From Flavobacteriales bacterium (GTDB lineage: Bacteria > Bacteroidota > Bacteroidia > Flavobacteriales_F > PHOS-HE28): a stretch of 40,494 nt of DNA. The stretch lies in assembly GCA_017987895.1 (NCBI GenBank), contig JAGNSU010000022.1, positions 1 through 40,494 of the forward strand, given 5' to 3'. A program made the translations under genes and the position numbers. Positions 1-8,697 of the stretch are shown here, one piece after another; the stretch's first letter is position 1; the number at the start of each line of letters is the position of its first letter. Under the pieces are notes generated by a model that saw only the letters and a list, made by a program, of their open reading frames with translations, was not told the DNA's origin and made no database searches.

Positions 1-3
1 GCC

Positions 4-834
4 ATGCGCACGCCAGTGGCACCCGTATCGGTCGAGCGGCACGACGGTGGCAATATCGCACGCGTCGAGGACCTGCTCGTTACCGAAGAGCCACTGGAGA
101 TCCGCCTCGGCCATGGTCCGGAGCACGATCGCAAGGAGATCCGCTTGAGCGTGACCATGCGCACGCCGGGCCATGACGAAGAACTCGCGCTCGGCTTCCT
201 TTTCACAGAGGGTCTCATCAACGATCCGCAGCAGGTAGTGCGGGTGGCCAATTGCGAGAACGTGAAAGTGGAGGAACGTGGCAATGTGGTCCGCGCGGAA
301 CTCCATCCTTCCGTGGAGGTGGATCCAGCGAAGTGGCAGCGGAACTTCTATACCACGAGCAGTTGTGGGGTGTGCGGCAAGAGTTCGATCGATGCGGTGC
401 ATGTTCAATGCACCCGGCCGGTAGTTCCCTTCGGCGCGGTGGACCCTGCCGTCATCACCGCCTTGCCGGACCGAATGCGGCAGGCCCAGACCGTGTTCAC
501 GCATACGGGCGGCATACATGCCGCTGCCTTGTTCGATCGCTCCGGCGCATTGTTGCTCTTGCGGGAGGATGTGGGTCGCCACAATGCCGTGGACAAGGTG
601 ATCGGTGCGGCGCTGACCCGCCAGCTGCCGACCGGGAGCTCTCTGCTCCTGGTGAGCGGACGCGCTGGGTTCGAGCTGGTGCAGAAGTGTGTGGTGGCCG
701 CGATCCCCCTCATGGCCTCGGTGGGCGCCCCTTCCTCCCTGGCCGTGCGTTTGGCGCGAGACGGCGGATTGACACTGATCGGATTCCTGCGTGGCGAGCG
801 GTTCAACATTTATACACCGGAAGGAAAATCGTAG
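4..834 (+). CDS. fdhD: FdhD, formate dehydrogenase sulfurtransferase
   Basis: FdhD passes sulfur from a cysteine desulfurase to the molybdenum/bis-MGD cofactor of formate dehydrogenase in the cytoplasm, and without it the enzyme is inactive. The 276-residue product has the normal family length. The catalytic pair is visible as Cys121 and Cys124 in SSCGVCGKSS, followed by the conserved LREDVGRHNAVDKV block near residue 187 and SGRAGFELVQK near 219. The ATG lies at the very left edge of the window, so an earlier in-frame start cannot be excluded. Its client, the formate dehydrogenase catalytic subunit, is in this window about 24 kb away on the opposite strand. GrpB-like and YciI-like genes follow closely on the same strand, so they may share a transcript. 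Confidence 0.95.
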   Translation: MRTPVAPVSVERHDGGNIARVEDLLVTEEPLEIRLGHGPEHDRKEIRLSVTMRTPGHDEELALGFLFTEGLINDPQQVVRVANCENVKVEERGNVVRAELHPSVEVDPAKWQRNFYTTSSCGVCGKSSIDAVHVQCTRPVVPFGAVDPAVITALPDRMRQAQTVFTHTGGIHAAALFDRSGALLLLREDVGRHNAVDKVIGAALTRQLPTGSSLLLVSGRAGFELVQKCVVAAIPLMASVGAPSSLAVRLARDGGLTLIGFLRGERFNIYTPEGKS

Positions 835-843
835 CATCACGGC

Positions 844-1422
844 ATGGCAGCCCAGCAGAAAGACCGGATCGAGGCGCTCATGAAGGAGCGCATCGCCATG
901 GTACCCTATGACGATCAATGGCCCGTGCGGTACGCCGAACTGGAACTCAAGCTCAAGAAGATGTTCCCACGGCAGCTAGTGCAACGCATCGCGCATATCG
1001 GCAGCACCGCGGTGCCCGGCCTAAGCGCCAAACCCATCATCGATGTGCAGGTGGAGGTGAGCGACCTGGACCTGGTGCAGCGGGATGTGGTGCCCGTTCT
1101 GGAGGCGGAGGGCTATGAGTTCATCTGGCGGCCCACGATCGGCGAACATGCGCCGTTCTACGCCTGGTTCATCCTCCGGAACGAAAAGGGCGAGCGCATC
1201 CAGCACATCCATTTCGTTTCCCCGGACCAGGCCAGCGTGGATCGCATCGTGTTCCGCGACTACCTCCGCCGACATCCGGAGGAATGCACGAACTATGAGG
1301 CCCTGAAGAAGGATCTCGCGGTACGCTTCCCCAAGGACCGTGCGGCCTACACCCAAGGGAAGACCGACTACATCAACGCGGTGCTGCTGAAGGCCCGCAG
1401 CGAGAAGATCAAGAAGAAATAG
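844..1422 (+). CDS. GrpB family (UPF0157) nucleotidyltransferase-fold protein
   Basis: The product has 192 residues and is a typical GrpB/UPF0157 protein, a family with a nucleotidyltransferase-like fold whose substrate is mostly unknown. Recognisable family motifs are VPYDDQWPVRYAEL near residue 20, HIGSTAVPGLSAKPIID near residue 49 (the GS..D.D-like active-site region of the fold) and RDYLRRHPEE near residue 138. The gene begins 9 bases after the fdhD stop, so it may be cotranscribed with it, although no functional link to formate metabolism is known. The C-terminus is lysine-rich. The assignment to the family is firm; the biochemical role is not. Confidence 0.9.
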   Translation: MAAQQKDRIEALMKERIAMVPYDDQWPVRYAELELKLKKMFPRQLVQRIAHIGSTAVPGLSAKPIIDVQVEVSDLDLVQRDVVPVLEAEGYEFIWRPTIGEHAPFYAWFILRNEKGERIQHIHFVSPDQASVDRIVFRDYLRRHPEECTNYEALKKDLAVRFPKDRAAYTQGKTDYINAVLLKARSEKIKKK

Positions 1423-1437
1423 AACGACACGATCGCA

Positions 1438-1845
1438 ATGACCGTCCTGAGAACCCTCCTGACCAGTGCCTTGATCCCGTGCGCCCTTGGAGCGCTCCTC
1501 GCCCAGCGCACTTTCGACGTGACCATCGCTGATAGCACGTACCACATGAAGCAGTACTGGTTCGTGCTGTACACCTCAGGCGATGGGGCACCCTTGGACA
1601 GTGCGACAAGGGCGGTCACCTTGGAGGCCCATCTCGCGCACCAGGACATGCAGGGCAAGCGTGGACTGATCCAGATGGGGGGGCCGTTCGGTGATGATGG
1701 TACTTGGCGCGGCCTATTGCTCTATGATTGCGACACGAAGGAAGAGGTCGAGGGCTATCTTATGGCCGACCCCTTCGTGAAAGCGGGGCAACTGAAGTAT
1801 GAGATCCACCCCTGGTTCGGGGCGGTGGGCACCACCCTCAAATAA
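1438..1845 (+). CDS. Secreted YciI-like (ferredoxin-like fold) protein
   Basis: This 135-residue protein has an N-terminal signal peptide (about residues 1-22, hydrophobic TLLTSALIPCALGALLA ending before QRTF). The remainder resembles the YciI family: KQYWFVLYTSGD opens the domain, HLAHQDMQGKRGLIQMGGPF gives the conserved His and glycine-rich turn, and EEVEGYLMADPFVKAGQLKYEIHPW matches the family's characteristic 'DPFV.aG' motif. YciI proteins are small dimeric ferredoxin-fold proteins, some acting as dehalogenase-like or muconolactone-isomerase-like enzymes. The substrate here is unknown. The signal peptide is unusual compared with the cytoplasmic members and suggests a periplasmic role. It starts 15 bases after the GrpB-like gene. 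Confidence 0.85.
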   Translation: MTVLRTLLTSALIPCALGALLAQRTFDVTIADSTYHMKQYWFVLYTSGDGAPLDSATRAVTLEAHLAHQDMQGKRGLIQMGGPFGDDGTWRGLLLYDCDTKEEVEGYLMADPFVKAGQLKYEIHPWFGAVGTTLK

Positions 1846-1854
1846 GCGCCCGGC

Positions 1855-2238
1855 TCACTTGGTGATCAGGAGCCAGCCCCGGCACCGGGTACCATCCGCG
1901 GAACGCCAGAAATAGCAGAACCGGGCACCCCGGTTGTTCAGAAGACCGATCACATCAGGGTGATCACGCCGGTCATAGCTCAGGTGGATCCTACCGGTGC
2001 GGACATCGAAGCTTGGTGCGGGCACCGCCGTCCCGGCCGGAACGAAGCGTACCTCCACACTGCGGGCCGTGCTGTCCGATGCGCCCGGTGTACCACTGAA
2101 AATGATCGCATCGGGTCCACTGTGTTCCTTGCGTCCCACGCGCAGTATTTGAAGTCCCCCGTTGCTCCGTAAGGAGGGCAGTCCATCGCGCAACGTAAGA
2201 GGCCTTTGCGGACCGTGGAGAGTGGGTGACTGGGGCAT
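1855..2238 (-). CDS. Hypothetical protein
   Basis: A 127-residue reading frame of unknown function, convergent with the YciI-like gene (stops 9 bases apart). It has no signal peptide or membrane segment. The central part alternates polar and hydrophobic residues in a way that suggests beta strands (for example RSVEVRFVPAGTAVPAP and TGRIHLSYDRRDHPDVIGLL), and the end is basic with GTRCRGWLLITK. Composition and codon choice look coding, and the frame opposite is less protein-like. I do not recognise a family. Confidence 0.55.
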   Translation of the reverse strand: MPQSPTLHGPQRPLTLRDGLPSLRSNGGLQILRVGRKEHSGPDAIIFSGTPGASDSTARSVEVRFVPAGTAVPAPSFDVRTGRIHLSYDRRDHPDVIGLLNNRGARFCYFWRSADGTRCRGWLLITK

Positions 2239-2376
2239 GTCACTGGAGTCTGTGCATCAAAGGTGGCCATTGCGCCGAGCGAAAGGACCGCCTGAGGGGA
2301 ACCTTCACAAAGACTTAACACCGGCTTTACATGGCGACGGTGGAGGTCATGTGCATTGCGCTGGATCCACGGGCCG

Positions 2377-2931
2377 TCATACACGGTCCAGACGCAGATG
2401 CGGCAGGTGTGGTAGCTCGATCCGAACCGCGTCTGCCGGGTGTACCTGTCCGCCACGAAGTACAATGCCCATAATACCCGCCTTGCGGATCAGATCCCCT
2501 TCCGCATCGCGATCGAGCACCGCGTTCATCAAGCCAGGATAAAGCCCTTCGAGTTGCGTGCATGGGTTGCGCAGTCCCGTGACCTCCACAATGGCTTCGG
2601 TTCCGATGTGGAGCAACGTTCCCTTCGGCAATGCGAGCAGATCGATGCCGCGCGTGGTGATGTTCTCGCCCATCTGTCCCGGCACGAGATCGAAACCCTT
2701 GACGCGCAGTTCGTCGTGCAACTCGGCGTGGATCAAATGCACCTGCCGCAGGTTGGGTTGCGATGGGTCCTGTCGGACACGCGAGCGGTGCTTCACCGTG
2801 CTGCCCGCATGCGCATCATCTTCGACCCCGATACCCTCCACCAGCCGGATCGAAGCCTGGTTCGTCTTGGCCATGCTGTGCGTGGCGCTGCGGCTTACGG
2901 AAAGAACACGAGCGGATGGGGCCCCGTCCAT
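2377..2931 (-). CDS. MOSC domain protein
   Basis: The 184-residue product is a stand-alone MOSC domain (molybdenum cofactor sulfurase C-terminal domain). Recognisable blocks are the start RVLSVSRSATHSMAK, then GVEDDAHAGSTVKHRSRV, NLRQVHLIHAELHDEL, PGQMGENITTRGIDLL and TGLRNPCTQLEGLYPGL. The last contains the conserved cysteine (in RNPC) proposed to carry sulfur. MOSC proteins handle sulfur or molybdopterin, which fits a genome with FdhD and a molybdenum formate dehydrogenase, though no specific partner is shown. I chose the ATG at 2931 because family similarity starts at once (MDGAPSARVLSVSRS); the open frame extends further upstream without family resemblance. Confidence 0.9.
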   Translation of the reverse strand: MDGAPSARVLSVSRSATHSMAKTNQASIRLVEGIGVEDDAHAGSTVKHRSRVRQDPSQPNLRQVHLIHAELHDELRVKGFDLVPGQMGENITTRGIDLLALPKGTLLHIGTEAIVEVTGLRNPCTQLEGLYPGLMNAVLDRDAEGDLIRKAGIMGIVLRGGQVHPADAVRIELPHLPHLRLDRV

Positions 2932-3084
2932 CGAGCGCAAAGGAACACAAGCCGGGCCGACCGGCGGGGAGCCGGCACCCCGACAAGGATCGCCCCCCTC
3001 GCCAGCGTGGCACAAGCGCCACATCCCGCGGCGTCAGTTGTGGAACGGTTGAAAACTCATGAGTACCCCACGGGACGCGGGTCT

Positions 3085-3375
3085 ATGAACATGAAAGCGG
3101 TGTCTTCCGCAAGGAAGGCACGGCGTGTGCTCAGAACCGGCAAAACCCATGGACCCATGGCCAGCTCGCTACACTTTGGGGAGAGCATTCATGCTCGCTA
3201 TGTCAACCTTCTTCAACGAAGTGACCGATGGATCCACAAGTGGGATCCCGACTTGGACCGGCTCGAGGATTTTGCGTCCAACGTGGGCATGGGCTATACG
3301 AAGCGGCTGGATGGGGGCCTGTTGGCAATGGGTGCCGGGCTGCTCGCGCTGCTCGCGTTGGCCATAGGCTCGTGA
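3085..3375 (+). CDS. Putative small protein with C-terminal membrane segment
   Basis: A 96-residue frame begins at an ATG (MNMKAVSSARKARR) and ends with a hydrophobic stretch LLAMGAGLLALLALAIGS that could be a single transmembrane helix with a tail-anchored topology. The middle (HARYVNLLQRSDRWIHKWDP) is amphipathic and basic. Codon choice is consistent with the neighbouring genes. It overlaps the 3' half of a small minus-strand frame (3169-3570), and at most one of the two is likely to be fully real. No family is recognised. This call rests on composition only. Confidence 0.4.
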   Translation: MNMKAVSSARKARRVLRTGKTHGPMASSLHFGESIHARYVNLLQRSDRWIHKWDPDLDRLEDFASNVGMGYTKRLDGGLLAMGAGLLALLALAIGS

Positions 3376-3570
3376 GCGACTGAACGCACCGACGAATTCA
3401 TCCAGCGTTGCCTCCCATAGGGCACGCCGAAGCTCAGGGGTGAGCTCTTTCGATGCGTTCGGGGGCGTTGTGCATCCCATCACCGCCCTCAGGCCGTGTG
3501 CATACTGAGGTACGGGCCTTGGAACGATCCATCCCATTTCCGGATCTTCGCGATACACCGTATCACTCAT
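3169..3570 (-). CDS. Putative small protein, doubtful 3' half
   Basis: A 133-residue minus-strand frame starts at an ATG that overlaps, by two bases, the divergent start of the large SBBP-repeat gene. The first 70 residues (MSDTVYREDPEMGWIVPRPV..., then LTPELRRALWEATLDEFVGAF) look like a genuine small soluble protein. The remaining 60 residues are poor in hydrophobic core and overlap a better-looking plus-strand frame. A plausible reading is a short gene whose original stop has been lost, but this cannot be decided from sequence alone. No family is recognised. Confidence 0.35.
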   Translation of the reverse strand: MSDTVYREDPEMGWIVPRPVPQYAHGLRAVMGCTTPPNASKELTPELRRALWEATLDEFVGAFSRSRAYGQREQREQPGTHCQQAPIQPLRIAHAHVGRKILEPVQVGIPLVDPSVTSLKKVDIASMNALPKV

Positions 3571-6043
3571 GCGCTCCTCTCTGCTGGTTTGCCTAGGCAC
3601 GTTCCTTTCGCTCACCGCGACCGCGGATGGTTCCGGACACTTTACTGAGAACAAAGGCCAATGGCCTGCGCAAGTCCACTTCCGCGCGCTGTTCGGACAG
3701 CATGCCGTGTTCGTCGAGCGCGACGCATGGACAGTGGTCGCCAGAGCCAGCAATGCGGTCGGCCACCATCATATTGGAAGCGGACCATCGGCGAAGGCGT
3801 CACAGGCGCATCATGCCTACCGGGTGCGTTTCGTGGAGGCCAATGGATCGAGGCCGCAAGGCGGATCGGCGATCCCCGGCGTTGAGAGTTTCCTGCTGGG
3901 CAGGGATCCCGCGCAATGGGGCAGCCACGCGCGTCGGTACGCGGAGATCGCCTCGGAGGAACTCTACCCCGGTATCGATCTGCGCTTGCGTGCGGATGGA
4001 TCCTTCAAGTATGAACTATGGGTTGAAGCTGGTGCATCACCAGACCTGATCACGCTCGCGTACGAAGGTCAGGATGGTCTTCAACTGGAGGGCGGTGGAT
4101 TGTTGGTCCATACATCTGTGGGCACCATGATAGAAGCGGCACCGGTCGCTTTCCAGGTGCACTTCGGAACGCGGAGGATCGTGGCGTGCGACTATGTGCT
4201 CGACGGCGATCGGCTGCGCTACTCCTTTCCAGAAGGATACGATCGCACCTTACCGCTCGTGATCGACCCGTCGCTGGTGTTCTCCACATATTCCGGCTCC
4301 ACCTCGGACAATTTCGCCTTCGGGGCGACCTATGATGCCACCGGTCATCTCTATGCATGCGGCACTGCTTTCGGCTTGGGCTATCCCACCACTCTCGGAG
4401 CCTACCAAACCACATGGGCGGGTGGTGATGGCCAGGGCTCGATTGGCGGCACGGACATCGTCCTCACCAAGTTCGCACTGGACGGTACGAGCTTGCTATG
4501 GAGCACTTTTCTCGGCGGTACAGGCGACGAATGCCCGCTGGCCGCGGCGGTGAATGCCGCTGATGAGTTGTTCCTGCTCGCGGTAACGGGATCGCCGGAC
4601 CATCCCACCACTCCGGGCGCCTATGATCAAGCCTTCCACGGAGGCCCCGCCTATTCCCCTTCAGGTACGGGTGTGAACTTCCCTAATGGCCATGATCTCG
4701 TGATCGCCCGGCTCAGTGCCGATGGCGGCAGCTTGATCGCTGGGACCTATCTCGGTGGCACGGGTGGAGAGGGCTGTAGTACCACCGCGCCACTAACACA
4801 CAACTACGGCGATAATTTCCGTGGTGGCCTGGTGCTCAGCGCCAATGGCGATCCCATCGCTGTCACTTCCACCAGCAGTACCGATCTGCCCACGCCCAAT
4901 GCGCCACAGCCGGTGAACGCGGGCGGACAGGATGGCTATGTGTTCCGCATGAACGCCCAATTGAGCGCATTGCCATGGGCTACCTACCTCGGGGGAAGCG
5001 GCGATGATGCCGCCTACACGGTGCGCACCAATAGCCTCGGGGAGATCATCGTCACAGGCGGCACCACCAGCAGCGACCTGACCATGAACGGCACGCCGTT
5101 CCATGGCACGTTCGACGGAGTATGCGATGGGTATGTCGCGCGTTATTCCGCGACCGGGGATCAGCTGCTTTCTTCCACCTACCTCGGTACCGCCGCGTAC
5201 GATCAAGGCTTCTTCATCGATATCGATGCGCAGGATGCCATCGTGGTGCTGGGCCAGAGCGAAGGCGGTTATCCGATGAGCCCCGGCCTGTATGGCAGCC
5301 CCAACAGCGCCAACTTCGTACAGAAGCTCAGCGCGGACCTGAGCACCGGCATCTGGAGCACGTTGATCGGTAACGGCAGTGGTACCACGGACATTTGCCC
5401 TATCGCGTTCGGTGTGGACGGCACGGGCCGTATCCTGCTATGCGGTTTCGGCGATAACATCATGGGCGGTGGCGGCACTACCTCCGGGCTTCCCGTCACC
5501 ACGAACGCGCTACAACCGACCACGGATGGGAATGATCTCTACATCGCCGTATTTGAACCCGGCATGTCCGCCCTGCACTACGCCACCTTCCTTGGTGGTG
5601 CACTGAGCTATGAACATGCCGATGGAGGCTCGTCCGCGTTCGATGACAATGGCAACCTCTACCTCAGCCTTTGCGCGGGATGCGGAATGAACAGCGATCT
5701 CCCCACCACGCCCGGCGCCTGGAGCACCACGAACAATGCGCCCAACTGCAATGCGGCATCGGTCAAGCTCACTACCGATGGCACGACGGGTATCGTTGCG
5801 GCGGGCGTGAACACGAGACCTTTTGTATGGCCCACGCTGGCCGATGCGGTCATCTCCGTGAACGGGTGCGATGCACCTCCATGCGATTTGACGGTTACGG
5901 ATGCCACGGGGCGTGTGGTGTGGCGTTCCGTGTTGCGCACGTCACCCGCAGAGATCCCGGTCGATCAACTTTCCCCGGGTGTGTACCACGCCCGCATGGG
6001 CGAGGACGCACAGACGAAGTCTGCCCGCTTCATCGTGCGCTAG
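3569..6043 (+). CDS. Secreted SBBP-repeat beta-propeller protein, T9SS sorted
   Basis: This 824-residue protein has a signal peptide (SSLLVCLGTFLSLTATADG), then a DUF7948-type N-terminal domain that starts GHFTENKGQWPAQVHFRA and carries GVESFLLGRDPAQWG and ELYPGIDLRLRADGSFKYE. From about residue 240 come SBBP (seven-bladed beta-propeller) repeats with the signature 'W.T.LGG.G.D....' (LLWSTFLGGTGDE, GTYLGGTGGEG, PWATYLGGSGDD, LSSTYLGTAAYD, LHYATFLGGAL). The C-terminal 75 residues are a T9SS type A sorting domain (LTVTDATGRVVWRS ... LSPGVYHARMGEDA ... SARFIVR). The protein is therefore exported and probably cell-surface attached or released. Its ligand is unknown. Confidence 0.9.
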   Translation: MRSSLLVCLGTFLSLTATADGSGHFTENKGQWPAQVHFRALFGQHAVFVERDAWTVVARASNAVGHHHIGSGPSAKASQAHHAYRVRFVEANGSRPQGGSAIPGVESFLLGRDPAQWGSHARRYAEIASEELYPGIDLRLRADGSFKYELWVEAGASPDLITLAYEGQDGLQLEGGGLLVHTSVGTMIEAAPVAFQVHFGTRRIVACDYVLDGDRLRYSFPEGYDRTLPLVIDPSLVFSTYSGSTSDNFAFGATYDATGHLYACGTAFGLGYPTTLGAYQTTWAGGDGQGSIGGTDIVLTKFALDGTSLLWSTFLGGTGDECPLAAAVNAADELFLLAVTGSPDHPTTPGAYDQAFHGGPAYSPSGTGVNFPNGHDLVIARLSADGGSLIAGTYLGGTGGEGCSTTAPLTHNYGDNFRGGLVLSANGDPIAVTSTSSTDLPTPNAPQPVNAGGQDGYVFRMNAQLSALPWATYLGGSGDDAAYTVRTNSLGEIIVTGGTTSSDLTMNGTPFHGTFDGVCDGYVARYSATGDQLLSSTYLGTAAYDQGFFIDIDAQDAIVVLGQSEGGYPMSPGLYGSPNSANFVQKLSADLSTGIWSTLIGNGSGTTDICPIAFGVDGTGRILLCGFGDNIMGGGGTTSGLPVTTNALQPTTDGNDLYIAVFEPGMSALHYATFLGGALSYEHADGGSSAFDDNGNLYLSLCAGCGMNSDLPTTPGAWSTTNNAPNCNAASVKLTTDGTTGIVAAGVNTRPFVWPTLADAVISVNGCDAPPCDLTVTDATGRVVWRSVLRTSPAEIPVDQLSPGVYHARMGEDAQTKSARFIVR

Positions 6044-6056
6044 TGTGGTGACACGG

Positions 6057-8210
6057 TCACTCGACGACGAGCTTTTTCATCGCGCGCGTGCCACCGGTCC
6101 CGATCTCCACGCCGTAGATCCCCGGCGGCATGCCCGTCAGATCCAACGGCGATCCGCTGCCGACATCCCGCCATTGCCGCAGCACACGTCCCCACGCATC
6201 CAGCAAACGGACCTGGTCGAACAGCGGTGCGCCTGAGATCCGGAACTCCGAACGAGCGGGCACCGGCCACAGCGTGATCGCTGGTGTACGATCGGGAATG
6301 GGCGTACCCGTGGTCAGATCCCGCAAGCCGACCACCGACAGCATATCGCTGTCCATGTTCACCGCGAAAACGAAACGGCCGTTCGGGTGCCGCGCCATGC
6401 CGAGGGCGTATTCCGCTTGTGTGGCGACCGTGGTGAGCGTGGAGCTGATGTAGGGGATCTCCACCGGTATCGAGTCCGGCGCCACCCACGCTTCGAAGTC
6501 GGGCATGGCGATCACGGTGATCGAACCCTTGTTGACCTCGGCCGAACAGCAGGCATCCCACGTAGGCGCGAAGCAGCATGTCATTCCCCAGTTCGAGGCG
6601 TAGAGGTATTGGCCATCACCGCCGATCGTGAGGATGTCCTCCGTACCCACTCCGGTGCGCAACCGGGCGATCACCACATGATCCGACGTACGGATCACGG
6701 AGACGTGGTCGTAGCTGAAATCGAAACCGAAGTTGGCCGCCAGGATGTACTTCCCATCCGGCGTAGGCCAGATCGCTTGTGGCCAATAGTCCACCGCTAC
6801 AGTATCGATCACTTGGTAGCTCACCAGATCAACCACGCTCACCGTGGCACTGCTCCAGTCGGCCACGTAGAGCAAACTGTCGTTCATCGACGTGCAGATG
6901 TTCCGCGGGTGCATGCCCACGGGCACTGTGGCGATCACCTGCCAGGTGTTCGCGTCGATCACCGACACCGCATTGCCCGATTGGCACGAAACGAAAACAC
7001 GTTGGCCATTGTGCGCGGTCCACATCTTCAAGGGGCCCTGGCTTATGGGTATCTGCTGCACAACGGTATTGCTGGCCACGTCGATCACTTGCACTGCGTT
7101 CAGGCTGAAGTTCGCCACGAACACGTGCAGGTTGTCGGCCGATGGCGAACAGCTATAGGCCAGCCCGCCGACGTTGATGGTGGTGGTGCTCCATGTGCCC
7201 GCATCGAGCCCCTGCAGATCGACCACGGAAACCGTGGCGCCTGAGCCGATGAACGCTTTCGATCCGTCGGGCAGCACGCACATGCCTCGCGGTGTTGACC
7301 CGACCGGGATGTTGAACAGGAGGCTGTCCGGATACGCGCCGTTGTGCAAGTGCGCGAGCGGGTCGGCACTCAGACCACCAGGACAATCGTTCACGCCGAT
7401 CCAGTTCTGCGGGATGCAATGCCCCATGCAATCCTCCGTGCCGGGCGGACAAGTACCATACTGGCAGGTGCCGTCGTCGGTGGTGGCGTGCTCGTAGTAG
7501 TTCCACGCGGCGGGATCGGTGCAACCTGTTACCACACAGTCGCCACCGTCGTAGTTGTACGCGGCGCAGTCCAGCACCATATCGCCCACCTCCCAGCTAC
7601 CCGCCGTCCACAGTCCGTTGTTGCAGTGCCAGTCGCCCACGAAGCTCATCAGTTCCAACGAGTCGTAACAGGTGATGCCCGAGCAGTCCGCGAGCAGCCC
7701 GGGCGGACATGGACCGTAAAAGCAGCTGCCATCATCCACGGTGGCGACGGGGTTGTAGTTGGTGGCCAGCGTGTCCATGCATCCGGGGCCGATACAATCG
7801 CCGCCATCGAAGTTGAAGGCGGCGCAGAGGAAGTCCGACGGGAAGTCCCAGCCGTTGTCGCAAATGCCATCGCCCACCCAAATAGCGGGCTGACAGTTGC
7901 CATTGCAGTCTGGGATCTCGCCGGGCGGACAGGGATCGTAAATGCAGCTGCCATCGTCCACTGTGGCCATGGGATTGTAGTTCACCGCCAAGGTGTCCAT
8001 GCATCCGGGACCGGTGCAATCACCATCGTCCCAATTGAACGCGGCGCACAGGAAGTCGGCAGGACTGGCCCATCCATCATCACAAACACCATCGCCCACC
8101 CAGATCGCTGGCTGGCAGTCCCCATTGCAATCCGGGATCTGCCCGAAAGGACATTGGGCGAAGGACAGTGTCGCGAACGACAGCACGAACAACAGAAGGA
8201 TCGACCGCAT
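6057..8210 (-). CDS. Secreted LNR-like Cys-rich repeats plus YVTN propeller, T9SS sorted
   Basis: A 717-residue exported protein. After a signal peptide (LLLFVLSFATLSFAQ) come four Cys-rich units of about 70 residues. Each combines a 'DCNG.CQPAIWVGDGICD' segment and 'FLCAAFNFDGGDC' (strongly reminiscent of Lin-12/Notch calcium-binding repeats) with the flavobacterial 'GCMDTLA.NYNP.ATVDDGSC' motif. From about residue 290 there is a YVTN/YncE-type beta-propeller (GSTPRGMCVLPDGSKAFIG, HPRNICTSMNDSLLYVAD, WPQAIWPTPDGKYILAANFG). The end is a T9SS type A sorting domain (WPVPARSEFRISG ... LDLTGMPPGIYGVEI ... KKLVVE). It is convergent with the SBBP gene, stops 13 bases apart. A surface adhesion or binding role is an inference. 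Confidence 0.9.
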   Translation of the reverse strand: MRSILLLFVLSFATLSFAQCPFGQIPDCNGDCQPAIWVGDGVCDDGWASPADFLCAAFNWDDGDCTGPGCMDTLAVNYNPMATVDDGSCIYDPCPPGEIPDCNGNCQPAIWVGDGICDNGWDFPSDFLCAAFNFDGGDCIGPGCMDTLATNYNPVATVDDGSCFYGPCPPGLLADCSGITCYDSLELMSFVGDWHCNNGLWTAGSWEVGDMVLDCAAYNYDGGDCVVTGCTDPAAWNYYEHATTDDGTCQYGTCPPGTEDCMGHCIPQNWIGVNDCPGGLSADPLAHLHNGAYPDSLLFNIPVGSTPRGMCVLPDGSKAFIGSGATVSVVDLQGLDAGTWSTTTINVGGLAYSCSPSADNLHVFVANFSLNAVQVIDVASNTVVQQIPISQGPLKMWTAHNGQRVFVSCQSGNAVSVIDANTWQVIATVPVGMHPRNICTSMNDSLLYVADWSSATVSVVDLVSYQVIDTVAVDYWPQAIWPTPDGKYILAANFGFDFSYDHVSVIRTSDHVVIARLRTGVGTEDILTIGGDGQYLYASNWGMTCCFAPTWDACCSAEVNKGSITVIAMPDFEAWVAPDSIPVEIPYISSTLTTVATQAEYALGMARHPNGRFVFAVNMDSDMLSVVGLRDLTTGTPIPDRTPAITLWPVPARSEFRISGAPLFDQVRLLDAWGRVLRQWRDVGSGSPLDLTGMPPGIYGVEIGTGGTRAMKKLVVE

Positions 8211-8250
8211 GGTTGATCGAATTTAGGCGCAGATACGCGTGTCTTCCCGA

Positions 8251-8697
8251 TCAGCCGATGCTCTGCACCGTGATGCTCCGCCCATTGAAGATCACCTGAT
8301 CACCGGCCCGCTTGTCCTTGAGCACTTGCCCTATCGGTGAGGCGAGCGAGATGGCGAAGCAGGATCGGCCACCGAACTCGATGCGCCCTAGCCCGATGGC
8401 CACGAAGTAGACGCCTTGATCGGTGGTGACAAGACTTCCGAAGGCCACGTGATCGAACGTGCGCTCCAACGGAACACGCGCGAGCTCGTGCTGAAGAACG
8501 ATGAGCTTGGCGTGCTGTTCGTCCAGCTTGTCCAGTTCCTGTTGCATCATCGCGCGGCCTACTTCGTGCTTGTCGCCAGCACTGCTCTTGGTGTCGCTGG
8601 TGAAAGAGCCGCGTGTGGAAGCGATCTCCCGTTGCACAGCATTCAACTTCTCTTGAAGAAGAGCTTGCAGGTGATGAAGAAGGTCGGACTTGTTCAC
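8251..8697 (-). CDS. GreA/GreB C-terminal domain-like protein
   Basis: The 148-residue product has a coiled-coil-like N-terminal half (LLHHLQALLQEKLNAVQREIA ... MMQQELDKLDEQHAKLIVLQ) and a C-terminal GreA/GreB-type FKBP-like domain (HVAFGSLVTTDQGVYFVAIG ... ISLASPIGQVLKDKRAGDQV). This architecture resembles transcript cleavage factors but lacks the acidic GreA tip, so a role at the RNA polymerase secondary channel is plausible but not shown. I chose the GTG at 8697 because it forms a GTGA overlap with the stop of the upstream lipoprotein gene, a classic coupling arrangement. The longer open frame to 8781 runs through that gene and is not protein-like. Confidence 0.75.
   Translation of the reverse strand: MNKSDLLHHLQALLQEKLNAVQREIASTRGSFTSDTKSSAGDKHEVGRAMMQQELDKLDEQHAKLIVLQHELARVPLERTFDHVAFGSLVTTDQGVYFVAIGLGRIEFGGRSCFAISLASPIGQVLKDKRAGDQVIFNGRSITVQSIG

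Noticed and set aside
2440..3375. Single 311-aa plus-strand gene
   Set aside because: Most of it lies antisense to the clear MOSC gene. Only the part after the ATG at 3085 is protein-like and was kept as a low-confidence small gene.
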